Assembly (NCBI GenBank): GCA_946566685.1 | Contig: CAMNXA010000005.1 | Coordinates: 62,001-126,000 of the forward strand | Source of the DNA: an uncultured Lachnospiraceae bacterium | GTDB taxonomy: Bacteria > Bacillota > Clostridia > Lachnospirales > Lachnospiraceae | Direction: 5' to 3' | Length of the DNA: 64,000 nucleotides | Shown: in pieces, positions 25,734-35,429 of the stretch | Layout of the letters: each line of letters begins with the position of its first letter | Numbering within the stretch: position 1 is the stretch's first letter | Made by a program: the position numbers and the translations under genes | Notes under the pieces: model-generated | The model's input: the letters and a program-made list of their open reading frames with translations, nothing else | The model's database searches: none | Told to the model about the DNA's origin: nothing

Positions 25734-26252
25734 ATGGAGACTTTAAATGTGACAGCAACGCGGGATCAGGAGCAGTTTTACAGGATCATAAATAATCTGA
25801 TAAGTACCAATAAGGAGTTTCAGATCATGATCACGGTGCCGTCCGGCGAGATGGATCAGGAGGCGCCGGCGGTCATGCCGACAGTGACAGAGACAGTGGC
25901 CAGGGATCTGGAGAAGGACGTGACGGATATGATTCATGAAATTGGTGTCCCGGCGCATATCAAGGGATATCAGTATCTGCGGGAGGCCATCATGATGTCG
26001 GTGACGGATGTGGAGATGCTCGGCTCGATCACCAAGATTCTCTATCCTACCATTGCGAAGAAGTATCAGACCACACCCAGCCGGGTGGAGCGTGCCATAC
26101 GGCATGCCATAGAGGTGGCCTGGTCCAGAGGCAGGATGGAGACGCTTGACGCGTTATTTGGCTACACGATCAATACAGGAAAGGGAAAGCCGACAAACTC
26201 AGAGTTTATTGCGCTGATTGCAGATAAAATCAGATTACAATATCGCCGTTAA
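25734..26252 (+). CDS. Spo0A-like regulator lacking the receiver domain
   Basis: The C-terminal 110 residues are an unmistakable Spo0A DNA-binding domain: [19 protein letters not shown] (about 67-85), [10 protein letters not shown], the recognition-helix region [18 protein letters not shown], and [14 protein letters not shown]. Full Spo0A is about 260-270 aa with an N-terminal phospho-acceptor receiver; here only about 60 unrelated residues precede the DNA-binding domain, and no receiver motif exists upstream in any frame. ATG behind ACGGAGGAAA. It may be a paralogue or a cut-down spo0A, able to bind 0A boxes without phosphorylation. Lies 5.5 kb from spoIVB, the usual neighbour of spo0A. Confidence 0.88.
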   Translation: METLNVTATRDQEQFYRIINNLISTNKEFQIMITVPSGEMDQEAPAVMPTVTETVARDLEKDVTDMIHEIGVPAHIKGYQYLREAIMMSVTDVEMLGSITKILYPTIAKKYQTTPSRVERAIRHAIEVAWSRGRMETLDALFGYTINTGKGKPTNSEFIALIADKIRLQYRR

Positions 26253-26268
26253 ATTTCAAAATAATCCT

Positions 26269-26296
26269 TTTATTGCCACGTAAAATATTGTATACT
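26269..26296 (+). promoter_or_regulatory. Possible promoter of glgA
   Basis: TTTATT (26269-26274) and TATACT (26291-26296) with a 16-nt spacer, about 60 nt before the glgA start. The -10 is good and the -35 weak. Confidence 0.4.
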
Positions 26297-26357
26297 ATGG
26301 TATAAGAGATTTTGCGCTTACCTATGTGGGGTGGCAATTTATAACTGGAGGGTTATC

Positions 26358-27803
26358 ATGAAAAAAATCTTATTTGTTGCATCGGAGGGCGTACCTTTTA
26401 TCAAGACTGGCGGGCTGGCGGATGTGGTCGGTTCTCTGCCGAAATGTATTGATAAGGAATATTTTGATGTGAGAGTCATTCTTCCCAAGTATACCTGTAT
26501 GAAGCAGGAGATGAAGGATAAACTCACATACAAGACACATTTTTATATGGATTTCCACTGGAAAGAGGAGTACGTGGGAATTCTGGAGGCTGAGGTAGAC
26601 GGCGTGAAGTACTATTTCATTGACAATGAGAGTTACTTCAATGGTTTTCAGCCGTACAGCGACAATGCGCTGTTTGAGATAGAAAAGTATTCTTTCTTCT
26701 GTAAAGCGGCGCTGTGTATTCTGCCGGTGATCGATTTCAGGCCGGATCTGATCCACTGTCATGACTGGCAGACAGGTTTGATTCCGGTATATTTGAAAGA
26801 ACGTTTCCAGGGAGGAGAGTTCTACAGGGGGATCAAGACGGTAATGACCATCCATAACCTGAAATTCCAGGGTAAGTGGAGTGTGAAAGAGGTTAAGGAG
26901 ATTACGGGGCTTCCCGGATATTTCTTTACGGCGGACAAACTGGAAGCTTACAAGGATGCCAATCTCTTAAAGGGCGGTCTGGTGTATGCGGATGCGATCA
27001 CCACGGTCAGCGATACTTATGCGGAAGAGATTAAGACAGCCTTCTATGGCGAGGGACTGAATGGTCTGTTATGCGCCAGGGCCGGAGATCTTCGCGGTAT
27101 TGTGAACGGTATTGACTACGAGGAATTTAATCCGGAGACGGATAAGAATATTGAATTTAATTATAATGCGATTAATTTCCGCAAGGAGAAGATCAAGAAC
27201 AAACGTGCCCTGCAAGCAGAACTGGGATTGAATCAGGACGACAAGACGATGTTGATCGGTATCGTGTCCAGACTCACAGGGCAGAAGGGATTTGATCTGA
27301 TTGCTTATGTGATGGACGAACTGTGCCGGGACAATGTGCAGATTGTGGTGCTGGGTACGGGTGAGGAACAGTATGAGAATATGTTCCGCCATTTTGACTG
27401 GAAGTATCACGGGAAAGTATCTGCGAATATATATTATTCGGATGCTCTTTCCCACAAGATTTATGCGGCCAGTGATGCATTTCTGATGCCGTCCTTATTT
27501 GAGCCCTGCGGCTTAAGCCAGTTGATGTCCCTGCGCTACGGCACGGTGCCGATCGTACGTGAGACTGGCGGCCTGAAAGATACGGTACAGGCATATAATG
27601 AGTATGAGGGAAATGGTACGGGCTTTAGCTTTACCAATTATAATGCTCACGAAATGCTGGGGACGATCCGTTATGCGGAGCATATCTACTATGACAAAAA
27701 GCGTGAGTGGAACAAGATTGTAGACAGAGGCATGGCGGCAGATTTTTCCTGGCAGGTGTCAGCGAGAAAATATCAGGAAATGTATGATTGGCTGATTGGA
27801 TAA
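26358..27803 (+). CDS. glgA: Glycogen synthase (ADP-glucose type, GT5)
   Basis: Adds glucose from ADP-glucose to growing alpha-1,4-glucan. The nucleotide-binding KTGGLADV motif is at residues 16-23, and the C-terminal GT-B block SLFEPCGLSQL near 380. 481 aa. ATG 26358 follows GGAGGG and begins MKKILFVASEG as in the family. No other glycogen genes are nearby. Glycogen-type reserves accumulate in many Clostridia before sporulation; that link to the adjacent Spo0A-like gene is only an inference from position. Confidence 0.95.
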   Translation: MKKILFVASEGVPFIKTGGLADVVGSLPKCIDKEYFDVRVILPKYTCMKQEMKDKLTYKTHFYMDFHWKEEYVGILEAEVDGVKYYFIDNESYFNGFQPYSDNALFEIEKYSFFCKAALCILPVIDFRPDLIHCHDWQTGLIPVYLKERFQGGEFYRGIKTVMTIHNLKFQGKWSVKEVKEITGLPGYFFTADKLEAYKDANLLKGGLVYADAITTVSDTYAEEIKTAFYGEGLNGLLCARAGDLRGIVNGIDYEEFNPETDKNIEFNYNAINFRKEKIKNKRALQAELGLNQDDKTMLIGIVSRLTGQKGFDLIAYVMDELCRDNVQIVVLGTGEEQYENMFRHFDWKYHGKVSANIYYSDALSHKIYAASDAFLMPSLFEPCGLSQLMSLRYGTVPIVRETGGLKDTVQAYNEYEGNGTGFSFTNYNAHEMLGTIRYAEHIYYDKKREWNKIVDRGMAADFSWQVSARKYQEMYDWLIG

Positions 27804-27824
27804 AAGAACAAAAAGATATTTGCG

Positions 27825-27863
27825 AAACGGAAATGATCCATGCAGATGGATTGTTTCCGTTTT
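27825..27863 (+). terminator. Hairpin terminator after glgA
   Basis: A long stem pairs AAACGGAAA with TTTCCGTTT, extended inward by ATCCAT/ATGGAT around a 4-nt loop. The following T-run is short, so it may be a weak terminator or a transcript-stabilising hairpin. Confidence 0.65.
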
Positions 27864-27874
27864 GTGCGCATAGT

Positions 27875-27903
27875 TTGACTTTCCGTTTCCGGAAGGGTAT
27901 AAT
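27875..27903 (+). promoter_or_regulatory. Strong sigma-A promoter of the envelope gene cluster
   Basis: TTGACT (27875-27880) and TATAAT (27898-27903) with a 17-nt spacer, 47 nt before the M15 peptidase gene. One of the best consensus matches in the window. Confidence 0.8.
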
Positions 27904-27950
27904 AAAACATACTTTCTGTCCTGGAAGGTTCTGGTAAAGAAGATGAAAAG

Positions 27951-30482
27951 ATGAATCGTGAAACAAAAATATTTCAGCGAAAAAATATACTTTTTCTGCT
28001 TGTCGTTCTTCTGGTACTGGCGTCTCTTAGTACGATGGGGTTCTATGCTTACATCAGAGTCAGCATAGGCGTAAACAGAGGAAGCATTGGGTGCTGTATG
28101 CAGGATGAGAAGCTGTTGGTTTCATGGCAGACGGTATCTGATAAAAATAGATACCGCTTTTCACGATATGATAAAGGAACCGGGGAATACATCTTTTGTG
28201 GTGAATATGCCGATGGCAGGGCAGAGTTGAACGGGATAACGCCGGACGAAGAACTGACATTAAAGATGCAGGGAGTACGGACAATCCATATATTCGGGCA
28301 TCACCGGGAGATACTGGGGAAGCCGCGCATACTGACGGTAGTGCCGCAGAAACTGGACTCTCCGGTATTGACGAAAACGGCGGATTTAGATAAAAAGTGT
28401 GTTAAGATCACCTGGGATACAAAGCCGGGTGACAGGTACGAAATCTATCGCACGAACGAAGCAGGAGTTTCCAAACTGTATGCGGAGAGCGAAACGGGCG
28501 AGGTTGTATTTGGCATGGAGGAACATGCGGAATTAGCCGGACGAGATCAGGAAATAGGCGTTTCGGTACGCACGGTACGCCGTATGGATGATTATACGCT
28601 CTACAGTGTTATCTCTGATCCGATTGCGGTCAGCCGCGTGGATCTGATGGATGACGAAGTGCACCTGACATATGAAGAAAACGGAGAACTGTGTTATATC
28701 CTGAACTGGCAGGAAAGTAAGAGTGACCGGTATGCGTTGCAGGAATGGTCTTTTGAGGAGCAGGAATGGATCAGCAGACAGGTATATCAATGGTCAGATT
28801 CCCTGTCTTATGATACGGGGCGGCTGCCTTCCGGCACCAAGGTGAGATTTCGTGTCGTCACGGATGACGATGCCGGGCGGAACGATGGGGAAGGGGTTAC
28901 AGAGGCGTCTTCTGAAGTGACGTTTCGGACACCGACTTCACCCGTTTACTGTACAGTCTGGCCGTTGACAGCGCTGGAGTTCTCGGAGGACTCTGCCGGG
29001 GAGAATGTGACAGGGCAGGTGCCTGCCGGAACAACGCTATGTGTTCTTAAGGAGGCGGAAGGGCGCTTTCTGGTGCGGTATGAGGAGCAGTACGGTTATA
29101 TTGATTCCCGGTATTGTCTGATCGATCTGGCGGAATATCTGGGGAATCTTTGTCAATATCATATTACGAACAGCTATTCCTCGATTTTCCGGGTGCATGG
29201 GTATGATATTCCGGAAGTGACTGACAGCGTGATAGCGGGCTATGAGAATATCCATATGGAAGATGGCAGGATGCTGGTTCCCTACTTATATCCCTGTGCG
29301 CAGAGACTGTATCAGGCGGCGCTTCGGGCGGAGGAGGACGGTTATGTCCTGTGTATTTATGATGCCTTTCGGCCAAACGAGGCGACCAGGTATCTTTATG
29401 ATGCTGCGGAAGTCATACTGGATCAGCCGGTTCCGGAGATAGAGGACGAGGACGGGGAAGACGTTGCAGGCGAAGAGTCTGTGACGGATAATGCAGATGA
29501 TGGAACAGAAAGGACTGCACAAAGCCAAAAGGATGTACGGGAGAAGACTGTAAAAGATAAGGCAGAGATTCAGGAGAAAGAGTCCGTAACGGACAATGCA
29601 GATATTGGAACGGAAGAGACGCTAAAAGATGAAAAGGCCGCAGGGGACGAGGGGACAGATGCCAGAACGACCACCCTGTCAGATTTGGAAGTGACAGAAG
29701 AGATGATGGAAAAAGTGAAGCTGTCACTGGAAGAACTTGCGCCTGAATCAATAGAGAGCATAAGAGGATTGTCCGAAGAGGGATTGACGATATTTTATGT
29801 GTTCCCTCAGGAATCCCTGGCGGCCATAGGCAGTGCAATACCGGAGAATCCAGGGGCGGACGGTATCGCTGCGGAGGGTGCTGCCATGGACAGTGGGTCT
29901 GCGGTATCACTCCTGACGCCAGAGGACTTGCTTCTGATTCAGGGGATGGCCGCAGAAGATATTCCGGTCTTAAAGGAAATGCCCTGGGAAGAAGTGTTGG
30001 TACTGAAATGGTATCTGGATAATACCATGACTTATCGCAGCGTGATGACGGACAACCGGTTTCGGCTGGGCAGTTTTCTGGCACAGGCGGTATCTACGCA
30101 TAACAGAGGGATCGCCTTGGATCTGACCCTGGTCAGGGCCGCATCGGGGCAGGAACTTGAGATGCAGTCACAGATGCATGATCTAAGCTGGTATTCCATC
30201 CTGGCACAAAACAATGAAAATGCTGATCTTTTGGCATTCTATATGGAAGGGGCAGGATATCATGGCCTTTCATCGGAATGGTGGCATTTTCAGGATGATG
30301 AGACCAGGAATCGACTGCAATTGGGCTATCTGGAGAAAGGAGTTTCTCCGGAAGGCTGGAAAAAGGATGCGCTGGGCTGGAGATATCGCCTGGCAGATGG
30401 CAGTTACTATTATGCCGTTACGGTTATGATAGATAATAAAGAATGTACTTTCAATGAGGGGGGCTATCTGGTTGATAAGTAG
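27951..30482 (+). CDS. Membrane-anchored M15 (VanY/VanX-type) D-Ala peptidase with acidic insertion
   Basis: 843 aa. A signal-anchor (about residues 14-35) leads into two fibronectin-like beta regions, an SH3-like segment (about 345-390), then an M15 peptidase core: AFRPNEATRYLYD near 472, STHNRGIALDL near 715 and EWWHF near 776, giving the Zn ligands and catalytic Glu. About 200 residues of acidic, low-complexity sequence, including two copies of ESVTDNAD, are inserted between the first and second motifs. The end (GWKKDALGWRYRLADGSYYY) looks like a choline-binding-type wall repeat. M15 enzymes trim D-Ala from peptidoglycan stems or dipeptides. First gene behind a strong promoter. Confidence 0.82.
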   Translation: MNRETKIFQRKNILFLLVVLLVLASLSTMGFYAYIRVSIGVNRGSIGCCMQDEKLLVSWQTVSDKNRYRFSRYDKGTGEYIFCGEYADGRAELNGITPDEELTLKMQGVRTIHIFGHHREILGKPRILTVVPQKLDSPVLTKTADLDKKCVKITWDTKPGDRYEIYRTNEAGVSKLYAESETGEVVFGMEEHAELAGRDQEIGVSVRTVRRMDDYTLYSVISDPIAVSRVDLMDDEVHLTYEENGELCYILNWQESKSDRYALQEWSFEEQEWISRQVYQWSDSLSYDTGRLPSGTKVRFRVVTDDDAGRNDGEGVTEASSEVTFRTPTSPVYCTVWPLTALEFSEDSAGENVTGQVPAGTTLCVLKEAEGRFLVRYEEQYGYIDSRYCLIDLAEYLGNLCQYHITNSYSSIFRVHGYDIPEVTDSVIAGYENIHMEDGRMLVPYLYPCAQRLYQAALRAEEDGYVLCIYDAFRPNEATRYLYDAAEVILDQPVPEIEDEDGEDVAGEESVTDNADDGTERTAQSQKDVREKTVKDKAEIQEKESVTDNADIGTEETLKDEKAAGDEGTDARTTTLSDLEVTEEMMEKVKLSLEELAPESIESIRGLSEEGLTIFYVFPQESLAAIGSAIPENPGADGIAAEGAAMDSGSAVSLLTPEDLLLIQGMAAEDIPVLKEMPWEEVLVLKWYLDNTMTYRSVMTDNRFRLGSFLAQAVSTHNRGIALDLTLVRAASGQELEMQSQMHDLSWYSILAQNNENADLLAFYMEGAGYHGLSSEWWHFQDDETRNRLQLGYLEKGVSPEGWKKDALGWRYRLADGSYYYAVTVMIDNKECTFNEGGYLVDK

Positions 30483-30509
30483 ATTCTGAAAAACAAAGGA
30501 GAAAACGAC

Positions 30510-31370
30510 ATGAAAAAGAATCGATTTTTAGCAGCCATTTTATGCATGTGCCTGGTTTTTGGTACCGTGGCCATGCCTGTACAGGCGGCGCCCAAAGGCG
30601 GATTTGTGGCAACTGAAGAGGGCACCAAATGGCAGAACAGTGACGGAACCTGGGCAATCAATACCTGGATTGAAGCGAACGGACACAAGTACCATACAGG
30701 TGAGAACGGAGTGCTTCAGACAGGACTGATCAAGATAGACGAGCAGATATTTTATTTCTATACGACAGGGGAAGCAGCCACTGGCTGGATCACATTGGGA
30801 GCGGACTGCTATTATTTCGATGCCAATGGCGTCATGGCACAGAATACAGTCGTAAACGGCTGTACGGTGGGCGCCAATGGAAAGCTGCAAAAGACACTGG
30901 ACGAAGAAGGGAAGGCAAAACAGACTGACCTGGTGGCAGGCATTCTGGCATCTACTGTGACACCGGGCATGACAGAAGAAGAAAAACTGCTTGCATGTTA
31001 TAACTACGTGGTCAATGCCAGCGGTTATAAAAGAACCTACGAGACACCGACAGCAGACTGGACTGGTCAGTTTGCCTGGGAAATCCTGTCATCGGGAGAG
31101 GGCAATTGTTTCCGTTATGCGGCGGCTTATGCCAGCCTTGCCAAAGGACTGGGGTATGATGCCAGGGTAGCGACAGGATATATCGGCAACAGAAAAGGCG
31201 GTCTTTCCCCGCATGGCTGGACAGAAGTACGCATTGGCGATACCTGGTATATTTTTGATACGGAAATGCACGATGCCAAAAACGGCAAAAAGAATTATTT
31301 CTTTAAGACATATGAGACATATCCAAGCAAGCCGCTCAAAAAAGAGGCTGACTGGCCGGTATATTTTTAA
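30510..31370 (+). CDS. Secreted transglutaminase-like protein with wall-binding repeats
   Basis: 286 aa with a clear signal peptide (cleavage after about residue 26, VQAAP). Residues 35-125 hold choline-binding-like repeats (GTWAINTWIEANGHKYH, GWITLGADCYYFDANGVM). The C-terminal half is a transglutaminase-like domain with Cys in EGNCFRYAAAYA, His in SPHGWTEV and Asp in IFDTEMHD. Likely a surface peptidase or crosslinker held to the wall. 27 nt after the M15 peptidase gene, same orientation, RBS AAAGGAG; presumably co-expressed. Confidence 0.83.
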   Translation: MKKNRFLAAILCMCLVFGTVAMPVQAAPKGGFVATEEGTKWQNSDGTWAINTWIEANGHKYHTGENGVLQTGLIKIDEQIFYFYTTGEAATGWITLGADCYYFDANGVMAQNTVVNGCTVGANGKLQKTLDEEGKAKQTDLVAGILASTVTPGMTEEEKLLACYNYVVNASGYKRTYETPTADWTGQFAWEILSSGEGNCFRYAAAYASLAKGLGYDARVATGYIGNRKGGLSPHGWTEVRIGDTWYIFDTEMHDAKNGKKNYFFKTYETYPSKPLKKEADWPVYF

Positions 31371-31391
31371 GTGACAGGGAGAAGAGGATAG

Positions 31392-32786
31392 ATGGCATTT
31401 AGTTCAATTCCCTTTTTATGTGCTTTTTTTCCGGTGGTCATCATCTTATATTATCTGACACCTTCTGCTAAACTGAAGAACTGCTTTCTGATTATGGTAA
31501 GCCTGTTATTTTATGCTTATGGAGAAGGCATATATGTTTTGCTGATGCTGGCCTGTGTCTGTGTGAATTATCTGGCAGCCAGACTGATAGAATACAGTAA
31601 AAAAGGGAAAAAGATATTGCTTTTTTTAGCAATTGTATTGAATCTGGGCGTACTTGGCATGTATAAGTACGCCGGCATGATTATAGTGACAGTAAATCGG
31701 ATTGCCGGTTCGGAGATTTCCGTACCGGCGTTCCATCTGCCGATAGGAATTTCGTTTTTTATATTCCAGGCGCTCTCTTATGTGGTGGATGTATACCGGG
31801 ACAGGGTCAAAGCGGATAAAAGCCTGATCAGGATCTTGCTTTATATTTCCTTTTTTCCACAGCTGATTGCCGGACCGATCATCAAATATCATGATATTTC
31901 GGGACAGCTTGACAGAAGGAAAGTATCCTTACCGCAGAGTTGTCAGGGACTGAGGCGGTTTATCATCGGGCTGTCTAAGAAAGTATTGATAGCCAATACG
32001 ATGGGAGTGACGGCAGACTATGTATTTTCCCTGCCATATCATGAACTGGGGATGCTTCTGGCGTGGATTGGCGCAATCGCATATGTATTCCAGATTTATT
32101 TTGATTTCAGTGGTTATAGCGATATGGCCATAGGCATGGGCAAAATGTTCGGATTTCATTTTATGGAAAACTTCCGGTATCCTTATGCGGCCGGGAGTAT
32201 CCAGGATTTCTGGAGAAGGTGGCATATCTCCCTTACCAGCTGGTTTCGGGAATATCTCTATATTCCTCTGGGAGGGAACCGAAAGGGGAAGACAAGAACC
32301 TGGCTCAACAGGCTGGTGGTGTTTTTCTTTACGGGATTGTGGCATGGAGCCAGCTGGACTTTTGTGATTTGGGGATTGTTTCACGGCATGTTTCTGACGC
32401 TGGAGACCATTTTTCCGAAATTGACCAAAAGGATGGGCGTATTCCGCCATCTTTATGTGCTGGTGGTCGTCTGCACAGGTTTTGTTATTTTCCGGGCAGA
32501 CACGATAGGGCAGGCCTGGATGATGCTTGAGGTCATGTTCACGAAGACTGCATGGACGCCGGCGATAGAAGCAGCTGCTGCAAGCGTGTGCAATCTGCTG
32601 TTTCTGGTGACACTGCCAGTGGCGGCTGTCTGTTCCATGCCAGTATTGGAACGGATCAAAAAAACGCACCGGATGCAGCCGTTGCTGGAGGGAGTATCCT
32701 ATCTAATCTCGATTCCGCTTCTGGCGGCTTGTATGGTGAGTCTTGCTGGCGGAACATATAATCCGTTTATCTATTTCAGATTTTGA
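31392..32786 (+). CDS. MBOAT family O-acyltransferase (AlgI/PatA-like)
   Basis: Polytopic membrane protein of 464 aa that moves acetyl groups across the membrane for polysaccharide O-acetylation. The MBOAT hallmark histidines lie in FTGLWHGASWTFVIWGLFHG (about 313-332); FDFSGYSDMAIG near 238 and WRRWHISLTSWFREYLYIPLGG (only its start WRRWHIS quoted) near 275 are typical of the AlgI branch. ATG start 21 nt after the previous gene. It works with an exported SGNH/DHHW partner, which is the next gene. Confidence 0.93.
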   Translation: MAFSSIPFLCAFFPVVIILYYLTPSAKLKNCFLIMVSLLFYAYGEGIYVLLMLACVCVNYLAARLIEYSKKGKKILLFLAIVLNLGVLGMYKYAGMIIVTVNRIAGSEISVPAFHLPIGISFFIFQALSYVVDVYRDRVKADKSLIRILLYISFFPQLIAGPIIKYHDISGQLDRRKVSLPQSCQGLRRFIIGLSKKVLIANTMGVTADYVFSLPYHELGMLLAWIGAIAYVFQIYFDFSGYSDMAIGMGKMFGFHFMENFRYPYAAGSIQDFWRRWHISLTSWFREYLYIPLGGNRKGKTRTWLNRLVVFFFTGLWHGASWTFVIWGLFHGMFLTLETIFPKLTKRMGVFRHLYVLVVVCTGFVIFRADTIGQAWMMLEVMFTKTAWTPAIEAAAASVCNLLFLVTLPVAAVCSMPVLERIKKTHRMQPLLEGVSYLISIPLLAACMVSLAGGTYNPFIYFRF

Positions 32787-32845
32787 CGGATGGTGAAAGG
32801 CGGATAAAGCAGGGCAGAGATGGTGTATACAGGCGGGTGTGAAGC

Positions 32846-35392
32846 GTGAAAAGAAGGAACATAATAAAGGTTAAAAAGAAAATAAGTTTTAATCTCCCCA
32901 AAACAGGCCGAATTAAAAAACTGCATAATAAGCTTAACAAGATAATAAAAGGCAGCAAACATAAGGGGATTGCCAGGAATAAGAAGGATAAGAAATTATA
33001 TGTATGGTTGTTGATGGGGGTACTGTGCCTTGCGGGAATCGGCGCCGCATTTCTGGCTTTTCTTCGCTCTAAACAGAAAGAGGAGCCGGTTGAGGAGATT
33101 ACCGGCTTATCCTTGCCGGAGCGTGAGCCACAGGTTGACGAGAGTGGAACACAGGTTGAAGGACAGGAGAAAGAAGACCAGGGACTGGCAGGAGAAAATC
33201 AGGAGACAGACAGGGAAAAAGATCAAGAGTCGGTCAAGGGAAAAAATCAGGAGAGTAAGACGAAAAAATCAGCAGTGGCAGCGGGAAGCATCCTGTATCT
33301 TCTGCTGGTTCTGGGAATCTGTATTGTGCCGCTTCTGCTGTTTTGGCTCAGACCGGCGGAAAACACAGCGGAGAACCGTACAATGGCAGCACTGCCTGAG
33401 GTCTGGACAGCAGAAGGATTTAACTGGGATGTGCTGTCGGAAGCAGGCGATTATTTTACAGACCACTTTTTCCTTCGGCAGGAAATGGTGTCGATCAATG
33501 CGGGAATCCGGTCGGAGGTTTTTGGCATATCCCTGGTGGAAGATGTGATCGTGGGGGAGAACGGGTGGCTGTATTATGCGGCGACTCTGGATGATTATCA
33601 GCATAAGAACAGTATTTCAGAACGTGCGTTATTTAATATAGCGCATAACACGGCGTTGATGCAGGAATATTCTGAGGGTTTGGGGAAAACGTTTGTTTTT
33701 ACCATTGCTCCCAATAAAAATTCTCTTTATGGCGAGAATATGCCAAAGAGACTGCGGTATCAGGTGGCAGAGAAGAGCGATGCCCAGAGGCTTTTGCCGT
33801 GGCTTGTCAGGGAGAATGTTAACTATGTAGATCTGTTTGCCCTATTTGAGGAGCAGGAGGAGACCTTATATTATGCGAGGGATTCTCATTGGAATGAAAA
33901 GGGTGCGGTTTTGGTCTATCATACCCTTTTAGATGCCTGCGGAAAACAACATGAGACTTTCGAAGAGGCCGAACTCACACGAAGCGAGGATTATTGCGGG
34001 GATCTGGGAGCGATGTTGTTCCCGGTAGGCCAAAGTCCGGAAGTACGCCTGCAATATCCGGTGGAGGATACCTGGCATTATCTGGAGGGAGAAGAGGCGG
34101 AAGATCAGTTTATCCGCACGGCAAATGAGAAGGGAGAAGGAACTCTTCTGATGTATCGGGATTCCTTTGGCAATTCCCTGCTTCCCTATATGGCACAGAC
34201 ATTTTCCCAGACCGTTTTTTCCAGACAGGTGCCTTATGCCATGAGCGATCTTGTGACCTATGAGCCGGATATTCTGATCGTGGAAAAGGTAGAGAGGCAG
34301 CTTCCCACGCTGGGGAAAGTGCCGCCTGTGATGAGCGCTCCCATCCGGGAAACGGAAGAAGCATTTGTTACGGCCAATAGCACGGCGGCGACAGTGAACC
34401 TGTCCAAAGAGGGCGGTTACTGGAAACTGGAAGGGCTGGCGGATCCGGCCTGCATGGATACGGACAGCCGTATTTATGTGGAGGTGGACGATGGCGGCAG
34501 TGCAAAACTGTACGAGGCTTTTTGTGTCAGCAGTGCAGATACAAAGGACGGCAGTACGAATGATTATGGATATATTCTGTATGTTGCAGAAACACAAATC
34601 AGTGGAGATACCTTTCGAATCCGGGTGATAACGGAACAGGAAGGGGTAATGCAGGTTCTGCTGGAACGCAAATTGTACGTCTTACAGGATGGTTCGGTTG
34701 ATGGTTCAGTTAAGTCAGAGTGGGAGGCCGAAGAAGCAGGCAAGGAGAAAGCTGTTACAGAAAACAGTGAGGGAACCAATAAGGAAACTAATAAGGAAAA
34801 CGATAGGGAAACCGATAAGGAAATCAATAGGGAAACCGTGACAGAAAGTGCCGGCGAGAGGCCTGTGACAGAAGAGGGGGCAGAGGACGCAAGAGCAGGA
34901 AGTGCCTCGGAAGAAAGCCAGCCGGGAAATGATTTGGAGCATGGAACGGTGCCGGAAGAGCGGACCTTAGAGGCAGAAGAAACAACAGAAGAGAATGGAA
35001 AGACGGAAGGCAATAAGGTACCTGTGAAGGGTCAGATAAATGCAGAGAAACGACCGGAGAAGAGTCAGCCGGCGCCAGATAAACAAGCGGTAAATTCCCA
35101 GAATGCGGAAGAGGTGCAGCCAGAGGCGGGAACGCAAGTGACACAAGGTCAGACGAGTACAGAAACCCAGCCGGTGCAAAGCCAGACAACACCAGAAACG
35201 CAGGCGACAGAGACCCAAAAGGTGTCACAGCCTCAACAGGCGGCAGAAACCCAAGCTCAGCCGGCAGCCCAACAGCCGGCGCAACAGGCCGTAACCGAGG
35301 TGAACCGTATTTATATGGAAGACTGTGGATCCGACAGCGGATATTGGGTGATCACTTATTCGGATGGGCATGTGGAATATGTGGATGACTGA
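32846..35392 (+). CDS. DHHW/AlgJ-X-like exported O-acetylation partner with long low-complexity tail
   Basis: 848 aa. The N-terminus is strongly basic, with one transmembrane segment (about 52-70), an acidic linker and a second segment (about 149-168). The catalytic region carries RDSHWNEKG (near 346) and YRDSFGNSLLPY (near 438), the DHHW-family signature of SGNH-like acetyltransferases paired with MBOAT proteins. From about residue 640 the protein becomes a Glu/Thr/Gln-rich low-complexity tail with repeats such as TETQ and ETNKEND, ending in a short folded piece (YWVITYSDGHVEYVDD). GTG start. The two-membrane-segment N-terminus is unusual and could be a fusion. Confidence 0.8.
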   Translation: MKRRNIIKVKKKISFNLPKTGRIKKLHNKLNKIIKGSKHKGIARNKKDKKLYVWLLMGVLCLAGIGAAFLAFLRSKQKEEPVEEITGLSLPEREPQVDESGTQVEGQEKEDQGLAGENQETDREKDQESVKGKNQESKTKKSAVAAGSILYLLLVLGICIVPLLLFWLRPAENTAENRTMAALPEVWTAEGFNWDVLSEAGDYFTDHFFLRQEMVSINAGIRSEVFGISLVEDVIVGENGWLYYAATLDDYQHKNSISERALFNIAHNTALMQEYSEGLGKTFVFTIAPNKNSLYGENMPKRLRYQVAEKSDAQRLLPWLVRENVNYVDLFALFEEQEETLYYARDSHWNEKGAVLVYHTLLDACGKQHETFEEAELTRSEDYCGDLGAMLFPVGQSPEVRLQYPVEDTWHYLEGEEAEDQFIRTANEKGEGTLLMYRDSFGNSLLPYMAQTFSQTVFSRQVPYAMSDLVTYEPDILIVEKVERQLPTLGKVPPVMSAPIRETEEAFVTANSTAATVNLSKEGGYWKLEGLADPACMDTDSRIYVEVDDGGSAKLYEAFCVSSADTKDGSTNDYGYILYVAETQISGDTFRIRVITEQEGVMQVLLERKLYVLQDGSVDGSVKSEWEAEEAGKEKAVTENSEGTNKETNKENDRETDKEINRETVTESAGERPVTEEGAEDARAGSASEESQPGNDLEHGTVPEERTLEAEETTEENGKTEGNKVPVKGQINAEKRPEKSQPAPDKQAVNSQNAEEVQPEAGTQVTQGQTSTETQPVQSQTTPETQATETQKVSQPQQAAETQAQPAAQQPAQQAVTEVNRIYMEDCGSDSGYWVITYSDGHVEYVDD

Positions 35393-35429
35393 GTAACAGA
35401 TTAGAAAAAGGAAAGGAGCGGGAGAAGCG

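Noticed and set aside
25540-25758. Minus-strand ORF of 72 codons over the structured leader
   Set aside because: No ribosome-binding site or recognisable domain, it overlaps the start of the Spo0A-like gene, and its coding appearance follows from the palindromes.
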